Positions 45,549 through 56,691 of a stretch of 64,000 bases of DNA are shown here, piece by piece (position 1 is the stretch's first letter; every line of letters begins with the position of its first letter). Made by a program: the position numbers and the translations under genes. Origin of the DNA: Elymus sibiricus (Eukaryota; Streptophyta; Magnoliopsida; Poales; Poaceae); contig CM077676.1 in the NCBI GenBank assembly GCA_039707655.1, positions 80,399,395-80,463,394 on the forward strand. The letters run 5' to 3'. The notes beneath the pieces were generated by a model, which had not been told where the DNA came from, searched no databases, and saw only the letters and a program-made list of their open reading frames with translations.

Positions 45549-46300
45549 TTAAATCTCAAAAGAAAATGAGGAAGATGCGGCACACTTGGCCAAGAAAAAT
45601 GCACATAGTTTTCTTTGCATGTAGACGGCACACCCTGCATGCATCAGGAAGAGAAGGCAAACACAGGAGCACGACCACGCATCTGCGGAGAGGCAGACAA
45701 GCCCCATCCTCGGAAATGCTGAAGTTGAGCCTTCACCCGCAATATTTCTATCATCGACCCGGCCGGTTGCTTCCTTTGGTGCGTGATCTGCGATGCAGTG
45801 CGCATGGTTTTCTTCTTCGTGTCTGCCTCCACCGCCTTCCCTCGTCCGAGCAAGGGTCCAAGACCCCTGGCGTGAACTGCGATGCCACTCGGCTCTGCCG
45901 CTGCCAGCCACCATGGCGCGTGTGATCTCCAATGCCCAGCATATGGTAGTACATGCCGTACGTACCCGGATGACATCGACCTAGGCACGTACGGTGTCCG
46001 TGTCTGCAGCCGTGAAATTAACACACAGACACACACAGCTCTCTTGGTGTTCACGACATGCAGTCATGCACTGACAGACAGTAAGATCTGTACGGGGCAT
46101 ACGATGGACAGCGTCATTACCTCCCATGTCCTAGGAGGAAGACGACGACACAGGGAAAGGCACTACTCCAGCATCGACCAGCCTGTGTTTCGTTGTCGGG
46201 ACATGGTTTTTTTTTCTTGTTTCGGGAAAATTGTCGGGACAAGCTAGCCAGGCTGTAGTGCAGTAATTACCAGCACTGGAACCACTGCAATAAGTAATTA
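45549..46300. other. Unassigned, moderately GC-rich
   Basis: Short overlapping frames on both strands with no shared domain or splice pattern. Nothing supported. Confidence 0.3.
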
Positions 46301-46319
46301 AGTATACGTATCTCTTTCC

Positions 46320-46985
46320 TCCTCCACAAGAAAAGCGCTTCTCCTCCCGTCGCCGCCGCCGCCGGTCCACCCCATCTCCGATGGCCTCTAGGCTATGGAG
46401 GTGTGGAGGATCTCGGCCCCCCACCGGCGGGAGGGACCCCGTTCTCGTTTTTGTTAGATTCAGCGTCTTGATTGAGGCTGTGTGGCGGCAGCAATGTCCC
46501 TTAGTAGGAATAATGTCTCTCATGTTCTATCCCCGTCCCGATGGTGCGTCTAGCATCGTCGGAGGGCGTGTGGAGGTTTGTCTCCGTCGGATCTCGCGAG
46601 ATTCGGTCGGTATTGGTCTTCGGTGAATCTGTTTAGATCCGGTCTTCGTTCGTCTTCGTCTGGGTGTTTACAGGTTTGATCCTTCTGATGTACGATTTTC
46701 TTCATCTGCGATGGTTGCTACTCTGATGTGCTGGTACTATGAGGCCTTAGGCCTTAGCACGACGACTTCCCGACTGTCTACTACAACAAGGTTTGCCCGG
46801 TTCCGGTGAGGGAGGGGCGATGACGGCGGCGCGCCTTCGGCTCGCTCCAGTGCTTGTAGTCGTCGCAAGGTGGTCCACGGACATGGTTGCAATTTTTATT
46901 ACTACCTCTGTTGTTCTTTGTACTGCCATGATTAAAGATGAATAGATTGGGAGTTTCTCGCAAAAATAAATAAATTAAGGCCCAA
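46320..46985 (+). mobile_element. Likely LINE 3' end, 5'-truncated
   Basis: The stretch GGGCGTGTGGAGGTTTGTCT...GGATCT, a region ending TTTTTATTACTACCTCTGTTG, and an A-rich end (GCAAAAATAAATAAATTAA). A diverged relative lies in the opposite orientation at 47725-48310 and also ends A-rich. An A-tail and loss of the 5' part suggest a non-LTR retroposon. No RT coding remains. Confidence 0.45.
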
Positions 46986-47724
46986 TATTCAGTACTTTAC
47001 TGCATAATAATACATGCGTGCATACATACATACATACATACTCTTGAACAAGGCGAAATTTGCCGAAACCAGTGAATGGTGATCAGAAGTAGAGAAAGGA
47101 CCGATCCCTTTGTTCAAACAGCTACCTGTTTCCTTGTACTAGACGTGATCGATCCGGTGAAAACTGATGGGCGAGATCGTTCAGAACGCATGGGCCGTGG
47201 TATAATAATAGTAAATCACGCACGCACCGCTGGAGGGAGTTAAGCAGCACCATTGATCGCCATTCATTCTTCGTTGCCACGACGCAGAGTGCCATTGGCC
47301 AACATTCATTCTCTCCGGCCGGTTCCGATCGATCGATCGATCTAGGATCTGGCTGGCCCTTCTCTAGTTGGACCATGGCTGTCTATTCCGTGCAGCCCAA
47401 GCCCCGCCGGTCGGTCGCTAGCATACGTATACCATGACATCCATCCCAATCATAAATGCATCAACAATTGAGCTTTCAATCCCCGGCCGGTCGATCCCTA
47501 GCTAGGACTAGGAGCAAGCTTTACCCAGAGTTTGTGCGGGAAATTATGCATGAACAATCTAGTTCCTACTCGATTGGCTCATGGCTATGTAGGAGGATCA
47601 AAGACAACCCTTAGTCGTTGTTGTTTGGTATACTTGTGTTTGCTTCACATGAAAAAAAAATCAAGTATATAGCCTTTTTCCTCGGCAACATGTTACATGT
47701 CTGTGTTTTTTTCTTTTCGAAAAT
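46986..47724. other. Unassigned; CATA microsatellite
   Basis: ACATACATACATACATA at about 47022-47040 and GATCGATCGATCGATC at 47328-47343. No gene or element border. Confidence 0.4.
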
Positions 47725-48310
47725 GTCCAAGTCAATATATTAAGTATCACGGGTCTTTACAAAAACACCCTCACATATAAGGAAAATTACATCCGGTTCT
47801 TTAGGTGTGTCCAAGTCTCCTTCCTTCAGCATCCATCGGCGGCGCGCCATGAGCAAAGCTCGTTGCCTCCTCTGGGTCTCAATCTCGACGGAGCAATTTT
47901 GTTTGAACCCAAGAGCTTGTAGAGGCAACGATCGACCGTGATCCGCGCCTCGGAGAGGAAAACGTCGAAAAGGACATGTAAAAACTTTGAAGACCACGAG
48001 TGTCGGCCAAATCCAGATGGATCCACCTGAGACAATAATGGACCACCGAAAGACCCGTCGGAGACACATTTCTACACGCCCTTCACCGGTGAAAGCACAC
48101 CAACGAAATGAAGATAGGGTGGGAAGGACATTATTATTCCTAAATTGGGACAACGATGCCGCCTCACCGCCCCAAACCAGACGCATAGAGTAGACTACGT
48201 AGGAAAACATGAACCAAGTGCCCACGTCATTGCACGCTAGATCTGGGCCTGAGATCTAGCACGACGCCGTCCAGGTCCACACTCCGACTCTGAATTCTTC
48301 GGTGACCTAG
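47725..48310 (-). mobile_element. Second likely LINE 3' end, opposite orientation
   Basis: On the minus strand GGGCGTGTAGAAATGTGTCTCC and the following GGATCC region mirror 46565-46640. The 3' end is GGACATTTTCGAAAAGAAAAA at about 47710-47730. It is 5'-truncated with no RT domain. Confidence 0.45.
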
Positions 48311-49292
48311 CCATGCCGGGGCACCATTACAGATCGCTCTCGGGCTGGATCTGGGGTCCTCCGGGCGCGGCTGGCGAGCATCGCCAGCCGAAGACGTCGA
48401 CAACCCGACCACGCATCCCGGCGCACACGCCACAACACCACATCAACATCTGCCACACCAAGCCTTCCCCCTCTCCCACGATCAGAACCTCCTCGCCGCC
48501 GCCGCTGACGCACTCTGGCGACGACGAGAGGGGAGGTAGACGGGTTAGCGGCTAGGGGTTCTTTGTCCATGTTGGTCAACTTCGCTGGCCCTTATTCTCA
48601 CATTATTATCCTTGTATTTATTAGATTATATTAATTCAAATTATCCTTACAAATCCTGTCTAAACTTCAAACCTTTTTGGTCTGAACCACGAGCACCTCT
48701 ATCTAGTCCCAATGAATTTTAAATTTTTACACGGCTCTTAAAAAAAAAGGAGAAACAGCATTTTTAATAAGAAAAGTATATGGCTGAAGCGGAAGGGAGC
48801 TTTCTACAAATAATTGGGTGAAGTATCCCTGAAAAAAAAATGTTTTTTGGTGAAGTTGGTTGGGGCTGCCTGAAAGCCGGGACCGGGACCGGGACGGGCC
48901 TGCGCGCACGCACGTGGCTAGGGTGGCCGGTCACCAGTCGGACAGCCGCGGCGGCAACGCACACCCATCACCCCTGTCCCGCGTTCTCTCTCGAAGCCAC
49001 CACCGTTCCCCAAACTGCCCCTCCGAACCTGTCAGCGTCCGCAAAAGCGAGACGTTCGTGCGTGCGTGCGGGCGGCTGCGCGGTGGCCAGGGCAGCTCAG
49101 CCTCATCAGCCAGCCATCACCGTCGGCTAACCTAGACCGGAAACCTGATTAATTAGGTCGTACATACACGCGACCATTATCAGCTGAGCTGTACGTATAG
49201 CTAACTAAACTTCTCCCGGCGAGAAAGAAAGAAGGAAACGTCGTCAAGCGTGCCGGTAGCTGTGAAGTATGATTGCATATATCCATTTCAAA
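48311..49292. other. Unassigned GC-rich and AT-rich intergenic DNA
   Basis: Contains GGGACCGGGACCGGGAC (about 48881). Frames on both strands follow GC content and show no domain. Confidence 0.3.
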
Positions 49293-49338
49293 GTACTTTA
49301 GTGATCTAAACGCTTTTATATTAGTTTTACGGAGGGAG
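49293..49338. mobile_element. Right half of a Stowaway MITE
   Basis: GTACTTTAGTGATCTAAACG through ATATTAGTTTTACGGAGGGAG, ending before TA. This is the classic Tc1/mariner Stowaway end. The mirror half is missing, so it is a deletion remnant. Confidence 0.75.
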
Positions 49339-49340
49339 TA

Positions 49341-50039
49341 TGAGATAGCTAACCGGGCTTGCCGCCCGGTAAGCGTGCCGGTAGCTGACACACGTGTGGA
49401 CATGGCGTATAGTACACCGGGTAGGCAGTGCTGCTACATGGCATGCGTTGGTGGTGTGTGGATTGCAGCCACGTCTGTCCACGCATGTTTGGTTCGGATA
49501 AAAGGTGGTTGGGCGGACAACGGACGGTGTCCATGCATGGGGATGGGGTGGCAATGCAATGCAATGCAAAGGTATCCTCCATGCCGCGGGCGCGGATGAT
49601 GGGGCGCTATCTATCATTGGTAAACAGCATGCAAGGACGGATAAGGAGGGAAGGGAAGGCACATGTTAGCTGCTGCACCAACGAATTCATTTTAGTGAAA
49701 CTTGTCATAAGCATAGATTATGTTTTCTTGGATCCACGCAGATATGCTGGCTGGGGCGCTAGCTAGCTACCATATGGGACGAACCCTGTGGATAATCAAA
49801 GAGGGAGGGATCGATGTTGGACAAGAAGAAATACTTCCGTGTTGGTGTCAGTCTCGCACAATTTTAGCAAAGAGAAACATGTGCTTGCTGGGCTAATCTC
49901 TGCGCATTCTTTCATGTAAAAATGTGCATACATAGATGTGGATGGTTAATCTGTAGAGTCAAAATCAACTAGTCAAATCCAATACATGTCACAGAGCCAT
50001 GTACAAGAGCTCTAGAGATTATTATTTTTTCCCGCAATT
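49341..50039. other. Unassigned intergenic DNA
   Basis: No open frame with support and no repeat border seen. Confidence 0.3.
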
Positions 50040-50709
50040 GAAAAAACCCTAACAAAAATGAAAAGACAAACCGAATACTAGAATTTGCACAAATTTACCT
50101 CTGGCACCACCGCAGCAGCCTCCAAAGAAAAAAAAAGTTACGTATCACCTTTTCACTTGAGCTCGACACGGCATCATCGTTGCAGCTTTTCAGACCACCA
50201 AAGTAGCTTACTAAAGTCAAAGTCATTGCTGTGAAAGAATTTGGCCGGGCAGCACCCCGGACAAGCCATCGAACTATATATCTGGCACCCCCCTCGACTA
50301 AAACTTCGGAGGAGGCAATCACACATGTCAACCACAAACCACGAATCCAACACACGATCCACCACCATCTTTCAGATGTCGCCGATGCAGACCACAAATC
50401 TGCATCCGCTTCTGAACTACATCCCGAGCTCCGTGATGACGCTAGAGCAAACACCGTGCAACGGCGGAGCCCGAGGACACACGTCCACCACAAGAATGCC
50501 GCCGTCCCCACGCCATACTCGCATGAACAGACTGATTTCCAAATCCATTCCCGACCATAGAGCCGGTCGCCTCGTCGGGAAAGGATCTGAAACTTCTTTA
50601 TTCATGCCGCCATCACCGTCGTCGAAGCCAAGATGTCGAACGACCCAAAACCTAAGCTACTAGGGCCTAAAAGCTAAAGCGACACGATTCACACGTGTGG
50701 ATTCGACGG
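50040..50709 (-). other. Decayed repeat, left of the 2.9-kb solo LTR
   Basis: Low-coding sequence rich in CACCAC/CGACGG words that resumes at 53640 after the solo LTR. It looks like a third LINE-type 3' region (minus orientation), but no tail is clear. Confidence 0.3.
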
Positions 50710-51976
50710 TGAAAGAACATGTGCTGCCCCCATGTTTGGTTTTGGTAATTGATGACAATCTCTATGGACTAATGGTTGCCTTGAGTTATATTTGAAGGGT
50801 TTGTCCATAGGCATTGCTTGAAGACCATTTGTTGGTTTCAAGGTTATTAGAAGAAGAATGTGTGTTGACCAAGGTGCTATTCAAGGATTTATCCAAAGAT
50901 TGGTCATGCGAGTGTTGAGCCTATTGCAAGCATGTCTTGAAGAAGAAGTTTGTGTGAACATTCATGTTTACCTTCAAGACATCATCCTAATGAAGAGAGT
51001 TGGAAAGATTCAAGGTTGATCAAGACTAAATATGAAGAGTGATTCAAGTTGATCAACACACAAAGCGTAGAAGATGTACGAGTAGGATCAAGTGATCTCA
51101 CGGTATGGTAAGCATTGTCCATTACGCTTTGTGTACTAACCCATGTTCTATGCGAGAGTTCTATGTGGGGTTAGGTATGTTTCCATGGGCTTGCGTCAAG
51201 AGGAAGATCTCATTCAACCCATGGAGGATGACATCAAGTGGTGATCGTCATCAAGATTGCGGTGTGCAAGTTCAAGTGGAGCATCACGAAGAGATCACTG
51301 CTTGAAGCTTGCCGTTCATTGTGGTGACAATGGACTTGTGAAGATGTGCCGAAGAGTGGCTCACCCATAGTGGAGTATGGGGGAGCAATCAACTAGTCCT
51401 CATCGAGCCGGCGCAATCAAGAAAGGTGGTCCAACTTGAGAAGGTCAAGATCGTCATCATCTAGCTCAAGTGGACTGTGCGCAAGGCAAAGGTTTGCCCT
51501 TGATAGGTTTTCTATTTTACCGGTCTCATGGTAGTAGTTGGGAGACCGGGTTATAGGATCGATAGCCGTACTATCAAGGGGTGCTCTCAAGTGAGTAGCT
51601 TTATCGTATCTTCGTAGAAAGCTCAAACCATTGCATCCTTGCATCATCTTTCTTGGTTCGTGTTTGGTGTTTCTCTTTGTGAGTCTTTGAGCTTTTTGGT
51701 CATCTTCATGACAAGCTCGAGGTCATCGAAAACGGAGTTCATCTATGCATCTTCTATGATGTTTTCGATGTTGGAGTTTATGCCGGTTCTTCATTCATAG
51801 AGGTTTCTCATCTCTATATGTTAGGCATATCTCCCCTGTCACTTCTTATTATAACCAGTCGCTGTTGGATAGTATTTGTCGTCATCTATCCAACAAGCTT
51901 GAGTTTGCTCAATTCGGAGCTCATTTGCAGAAGTTGTGGCAGTTCAGGCTTTATTGTATTCTCTGTTGCTCTCTGT

Positions 51977-52549
51977 GCGGTAGTACCGCTCTGATCAGCA
52001 GTAGTACCGCTTGTGCGGTAGTACCGCTCTCCAGCGCGGTAGTACCACTGGCTTGCGAGCTTTCCCGGCAAGTCCTTGCCGGGAGCGGGTCTTGCCGGGA
52101 CCGCAGCTTCTCTGGGCAGTTTTCCTGTCACCCAAGCGGTAGTACCGCTCGGTACCACGGTAGTACCGCTTATGCGGTAGTACCGCTGTGGTCTACCGCA
52201 GCGTGTACCGCTTGGGGGTATTTCTTCTGGTATCGTTTTCTGTTAAACGGTAGTAGTGCGGCAGTAGTGCGGTTGTACCGCTCAGGGCGGTAGTACCGCT
52301 CTGCTAGGCGGTAGTACCGCTTGGTGCGGTACTTCCGCCCTCCACTACCGCTGCTACTACCGCTTGTTTTTTTTCGCAGAGTGTGCAAGCTTCTGTTGCT
52401 CTTTTCGCTTTAGCGGTAGTACCGCTTGGTTGGAGCGGTAGTACCGCTAAGTGCTGCACTACCGCTCCAGTTCCGTGTTCTCGCCTGCTGTTTTTTGAAT
52501 TACTACCGCCCGAGCGGTAGTACCGCTCTGCGGAGCGGTAGTACCGCTC
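51977..52549. repeat. Array of GCGGTAGTACCGC near-palindromes
   Basis: At least ten exact copies of GCGGTAGTACCGCT and several one-base variants over 570 bp, irregularly spaced (about 20-120 bp). Each has seven-base arms AGCGGTA / TACCGCT around one G. Between copies is a second palindrome, CCCGGCAAG (52064-52072) / CTTGCCGGG (52075-52083). Confidence 0.95.
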
Positions 52550-52587
52550 TGTGCGGGCTGAGACAGGTAACGGTTGGATTTGGGGGC

Positions 52588-52600
52588 TCCTTTAAAAGGG
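52588..52600 (+). promoter_or_regulatory. Core promoter (TATA-like) of the solo LTR
   Basis: TTTAAAA at 52591-52597 in CTCCTTTAAAAGGGGG, about 40 bp after the last palindrome. The sequence downstream is pyrimidine-rich, as expected for a transcribed leader. Confidence 0.5.
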
Positions 52601-53639
52601 GGTCTTCTTCCCCCTTGCCCCCAACGGTTCTTTTATCCCCTTGCAGCTCTCTCTCCTCCATTGTTGACCTTCTAGAGCTTTGCTATCTCTCCATCCCTCC
52701 AATGATTCTTGCTCCTTCTTGAGGGAATAGAGAGAGGAGATCTAGATCCATCTTTCCACCAATCACTTTCTCCTCTATGTGAGGGAAACCTTGTGGATCT
52801 AGATCTTGGAGTTCTTGGTGTTCTCCTTATTCTTCCTCTCACTTTCCTCCATAGCTTTTGTTGCTTTGGTGGGATTTGAGGGAGAGGGACTTGTGCACTT
52901 GGTGTGTTCTTGCCATTGCATTAGTTGCATCGGTTTGAGTTCTCCACGGTGATACGTGGAAGTTAGTAGTTGAGAAGCTTATTACTCTTGGGTGTTTGAG
53001 CACCCTAGAGCTTGTTCCTCTTGGGTGCCTTGGCGCCCTAGACGGCTTGGTGGTGCCTCGGAGCTCAATCATTGTGGTGTAAAGCTCCGGGCAAGCTTCG
53101 GGGTCTCCAATTAAGTTGTGGAGATTGCCCCGGGCAATTTGTACGGGTACGGTGACCGCCCCCAAGGGTTGCCAACTGTAAAGGTTCGGTTACCACCTTC
53201 TAAGGCACCGCTTAGTGGAATCACGGCACCTTGCATTGTGCGAGGGCGTGAGGAGAATACGGTGGCCCTAGTGGCATTGTTGGGGAGCATTGTGCCTCCA
53301 CACCGCTCCAAACGGAGATTAGCATCCGCAAGGGTGTGAACTTCGGGATACATCGTCGTCTCCGCGTGCCTCGGTTATCTCTTACCCGAGCCCTTTATTT
53401 ATGTACTTTTACTTTGTGATAGCTATATTGTTTCTTGTTATATATCTTGCTATCACTTAGTTGTTTATCGTGCTTAGCATAAGTTGTTGGTGCACATAGG
53501 TGAGCCTAGTCGATTTAGGTTTTGTGCTTGACAAATTAACCGATAGGTTTATTCCGCATTTGTTCAAGCCTAAACCGTAATTATTTTAAAGCGCCTATTC
53601 ACCCCCCCTCTAGGCGACATCCACGATCTTTCAGACGGC

Positions 53640-53915
53640 CCCCTCACCACCGACGACCAAGAAGTCATCGGCGGAAGGTAGCCGCCGCAAGGCTGGAGTC
53701 GCTTGGCCGAGATCGCTTTCTTTTCTTCCTCGGGAAGAAAGAAACTACGTGAGCCACGGAGCGTAACTAATCATCTTTATATTATGAAGCATCGAGAAAA
53801 GAAGAAGGTATGTTCTGTGGATTACAGCCCATCAATAAATACGACACTAAAAGGCGAGAACAGACAAATAAATTACAAGCTTGCGTAAATGTCCATCTAG
53901 GCTTTAATTTTTGGG
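53640..53915. other. Decayed repeat, right of the solo LTR
   Basis: Continues the sequence interrupted at 50709. Nothing coding. Confidence 0.3.
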
Positions 53916-54052
53916 TGGCATTTTAGACCATCTAGGCGAGTGTGATGAAAGAAAGGACCACGTCTGAGTGGAATTGGCAAAAAGACCACCTGCCACGTGG
54001 CGGCAAGTGCGACAAAGTGACATGTGGCGCTTGTAGGTGGTCTAAAATGCCA
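53916..54052. mobile_element. 137-bp MITE-like element
   Basis: Terminal inverted repeat TGGCATTTTAGACCATCTA (53916 on) against TAGGTGGTCTAAAATGCCA (54034-54052). A subterminal inverted pair, CTGCCACGTGGCG / GTGACATGTGGCG, sits inside. No clear TSD. Confidence 0.65.
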
Positions 54053-54386
54053 AAAGTTCTCTAGATTTAGGGCTCACGTAAAAGGAGGGTGAGGAAACAA
54101 AACCAGTGCAAGCTAGATCCCCATAGCTAGTCCAGCATCGAAGCTTGCAACATTGCTCATTCGCTTAATCAAAGGAAGCCGCCAAGTGGAGCACACAGAG
54201 ATCAGATGACAAACATGTAATATACCACAAGCTACCACCCTGCCCCCCCCCCCCCCCTCGTGTCTCCGCGGTCGAACCTGTCGGAGTTGGAAGGGGGAGG
54301 TAGGCCTAGTGCAGAGAGAATAGAAAATACTGGAGGAATTAAAGCATAACAATATCGATCTTACTCATCGAGATTTTTAACAATAC
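54053..54386. other. FATB upstream intergenic sequence with poly(C)
   Basis: A run of about 17 C at 54241-54257. Otherwise no feature. Confidence 0.5.
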
Positions 54387-54714
54387 TTTTTTATTTTTTT
54401 TGAACACAGTAAATGCACAAAATGCTCATAGATACGCACATACACTCACCCATGGATGCACGCACGCAAACCCTACCCCTATGAGCACCTCCGAGAGACT
54501 AAGCTGGCACATCATCTAGAGATTGACGAAGTTGACGGAAACGCTTTCCTAGTCGTTGGAAACGTCTACTCCCACTGAACACACATCTTTAAAAGGTCTG
54601 GAATAAATCCAGAAAAATGCGAGCACCAGTGTCAAGCTCAGGACTTAAACCCTAATTGGCTGGGGATACCGCTGTGCTCCTGATAATCATCCAACCCGTT
54701 GCTCGCTTCTACTG
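54387..54714 (-). mobile_element. tRNA-derived SINE upstream of FATB
   Basis: Minus orientation, tail at the left (T-rich 54387-54401). B-box-like GGGTTTAAGTCC (54652-54641) and A-box-like GGAGCACAGCGGTA (54680-54667). The body matches the SINE at 28138-28435. No exact TSD found, so it is older than that copy. Its right end is about 300 bp upstream of the FATB TATA-like box. Confidence 0.8.
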
Positions 54715-55009
54715 TACAATTATTAAATTATAAATTATATATAATTTTTCGCAGCGTAGCGATTTGCAACGGCCTCGTCTCGGTCCCGTGAGCTGTCGAG
54801 TCCTGGGAGAAGCCTTTGGTTTCTCAACCCAACCCACCGTTCGCGTGCTGATTGGAGACTCGTGCAGTGCAGGAGCCATCGGACAGCTACGAGGAGGAGA
54901 AAAAGGGCGCGGCGCGGGCCCCACCGCAGCCGGAACCAGCCGCGCTGGGGGCAGCCGCGTCTTTTCGTGTACGCATATACGGGCCCCCGTGGGCCGTACG
55001 CGGGGCGCG

Positions 55010-55017
55010 TATTTATA
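55010..55017 (+). promoter_or_regulatory. TATA-like box of FATB
   Basis: TATTTATA in a GC-rich context (GGGGCGCGTATTTATACGG). The transcript probably starts near 55040-55050, ahead of a pyrimidine-rich 5' UTR (55134-55165). Confidence 0.5.
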
Positions 55018-55044
55018 CGGCGACCTCGACCCGTGAGCGCTAAC

Positions 55045-55376
55045 GGCTCTGCTTCCTCCCGTCGTGGCCGCCTCGCCCTCGCAAACAGAGAGAAGAGAAG
55101 AGAAGAGAGAGGAAAAAACTCTTCTGCCCCCGACTCTCTCTCCCTCCCTCTTTTCTCTCTCCTTCTCGTGGTGTGTGAGGTGGCGAGGTAGAGGAAGCAG
55201 CGGAGACCGCACGAATCCCCCCACCACCCTCGCGCCCCTTCCCGTCCCCTCCCCTCCCCCGTGCTACCACCAACCTCGCCTCTCCCGGCGCGGCGACAGG
55301 AGCGGAGCGCCGCCGGAGCCGGCGGCGGGTCTGGGCCCGGGCTCGTCCGTCCCGCGGAGGCAGCAGCGCGCGCGCG
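55045..55376 (+). other. FATB: FATB 5'-UTR exon 1 (start approximate)
   Basis: Ends at donor GCG|GTGAGT (intron from 55377). The matching acceptor is CCTTCAG|GTTGGAG at 57211/57212, 43 bp before the ATG. FATB genes commonly have an intron in the 5' UTR. The start is inferred from the TATA-like box only. Confidence 0.6.
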
Positions 55377-55646
55377 GTGAGTCCCCCCTCCTCCTCCTCC
55401 TCCCACGGCGATCTGGGATTCGTTCGTTCGGGATTCCGTTGCGGGGTTTCCGGGCTCCGCATTTTGGCCCCGCGCGGCTCCCCTGGCAGATCTGGCGGGC
55501 CGCATCGCTGTCCGCCCCCGGCGACGCGGGGATTTTTTTTTTCTCCCGATGCGACAACGCGGTTTTGGCCCGTTTTGCCTCGGTTTCTGGGATAGGCTTC
55601 CTGCGGGCTGCGTTGGATTTGGGGGCAATGTAGTATTGTTTTCTTG

Positions 55647-56691
55647 CAGAGGCGGAGGACGAAAAAAAATTAAGGTGTGGCGAAATCTTAAGTAATTTTT
55701 TTATGCAAACCAAAAGAGTGAATACACACTAAAAAGTAACAATTCATAAGAAGACCAAATACGATGAAAATGTAGACATACGATCAAGTCATGAAGCATC
55801 TTTCATCTCTATTTGGTTGGAAATTGTGATTAGTTGGTCGACTTGAACCTATTCGTAGATAAGCAAATCTAACATCATCTTTAATGTTGGGGGCAAATCT
55901 ATCAAGTGAAATGCGAAGTCATGGATCACCATTTATGTAATCTGCACTAAAAACAGTTATACCTTCAACTCCATGAGCCTCAACATTCTCTTTCACTATA
56001 GCCTCAACGGAATTTGTAGTTTGTTCTTCCACTTGTTCCGTTGGCACAAAATTTCCATGCTCTATTTTCATGGAATTCACTTGATCATGATGAATGGAAT
56101 GTGCCGAAATATTGACACTTCCGCGGGCTGCTGCTGGTTGCTGCCTGCCGGTCGACCAAAAGGACCAAAGCTCGTCGCCTCGCTGTGCCGTCGCTCACTG
56201 CCGCACGCTAGCCGCACTGCTCTGCTCAGCCGCCCCTCGCTGGGCACCCAGCGCCAGAGTGCCTGGAGGTCGGTGCCCCGAACGGCCGGACTAGTCGATT
56301 CTCGTGGAGGTCGATGTCTAGGCCCCAGCCACCGGCTTGCTCGACGACTCCGTCGTCCGCCGCTCTGCGTCCTCTTGTCCGCGACTCCGTGTTCGGCCTC
56401 CGGCGTCCTTCTGGCCAGCCGCCGCCGCGGCGTTAGGTTTGGCGAGTGCTTTGCGTCTCGTTGTACGGCTGTAGTCTGGTCTCGGTGCGTGCGTCCTCTG
56501 CGTGCTAGCGTGGGTGGTTGGCTCAACTTGTGTACCTGGCCGGTTGGCCCAATTAAACTAAACCATCAATTTGGCTAGCTAGCTTTCCCAGCGAGATGTA
56601 TACGGTACAGAGTATACCTATAAAAAAATTTGTGCATTCAATCAAGGTATGGCAGCTGCCATACCTTGCCCACCGGGGCGCTCCGCCACTG
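55647..56691 (-). mobile_element. hAT-superfamily element in FATB intron 1
   Basis: Ends CAGAGGCGGAG (left) and, inverted, CAGTGGCGGAG (right; + strand CTCCGCCACTG). Eight-bp flanks TTTTCTTG (55639-55646) and TTTTCTAG (56692-56699) match at seven of eight bases, as expected for an aged hAT TSD. A decayed minus-strand coding fragment between about 55800 and 56050 reads like the TTF-type zinc-finger region of ZMYM1-like/hAT proteins (RFAPNIKDDVRFAYLR, RPTNHNFQPNRD). A subterminal palindrome AAGGTATGGCAG / CTGCCATACCTT is at 56645-56666. Non-autonomous. Confidence 0.85.
55800..56050 (-). pseudogene. Fragment of a ZMYM1-like (TTF zinc-finger) hAT protein
   Basis: Minus-strand translation gives recognisable pieces in shifted frames with at least one stop: the region before RFAPNIKDDVRFAYLR, then GSSRPTNHNFQP. 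This family is linked to hAT transposases in plants. Far too short and broken to act. Confidence 0.6.

Larger units (their letters stand above)
50710..53634 (+). mobile_element. 2.9-kb solo LTR with palindrome array
   Basis: 2,925 bp, starting TGAAAGAACATG and ending GATCTTTCA, with perfect TSD GACGG (50705-50709 and 53635-53639). No internal region. The near-terminal word CGCCTATTCACCCCCCCTCT followed by AGGCG is common at the ends of plant Ty1/copia LTRs of the Sirevirus group, which makes that group possible but unproven. U3 carries the GCGGTAGTACCGC array and a TTTAAAA box. Confidence 0.85.

Noticed and set aside
51977..52549. Satellite or CRISPR array
   Set aside because: Spacing is irregular, spacers are not uniform and it lies wholly inside an LTR with a TSD.
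54387..54714. TSD for the SINE upstream of FATB
   Set aside because: Only a loose ACAAT match on the two sides, which could be chance.
54735..55628. 297-codon open frame on the minus strand
   Set aside because: GC-rich Arg/Pro/Gly sequence opposite the FATB promoter and 5' UTR with no domain. Open only because of base composition.
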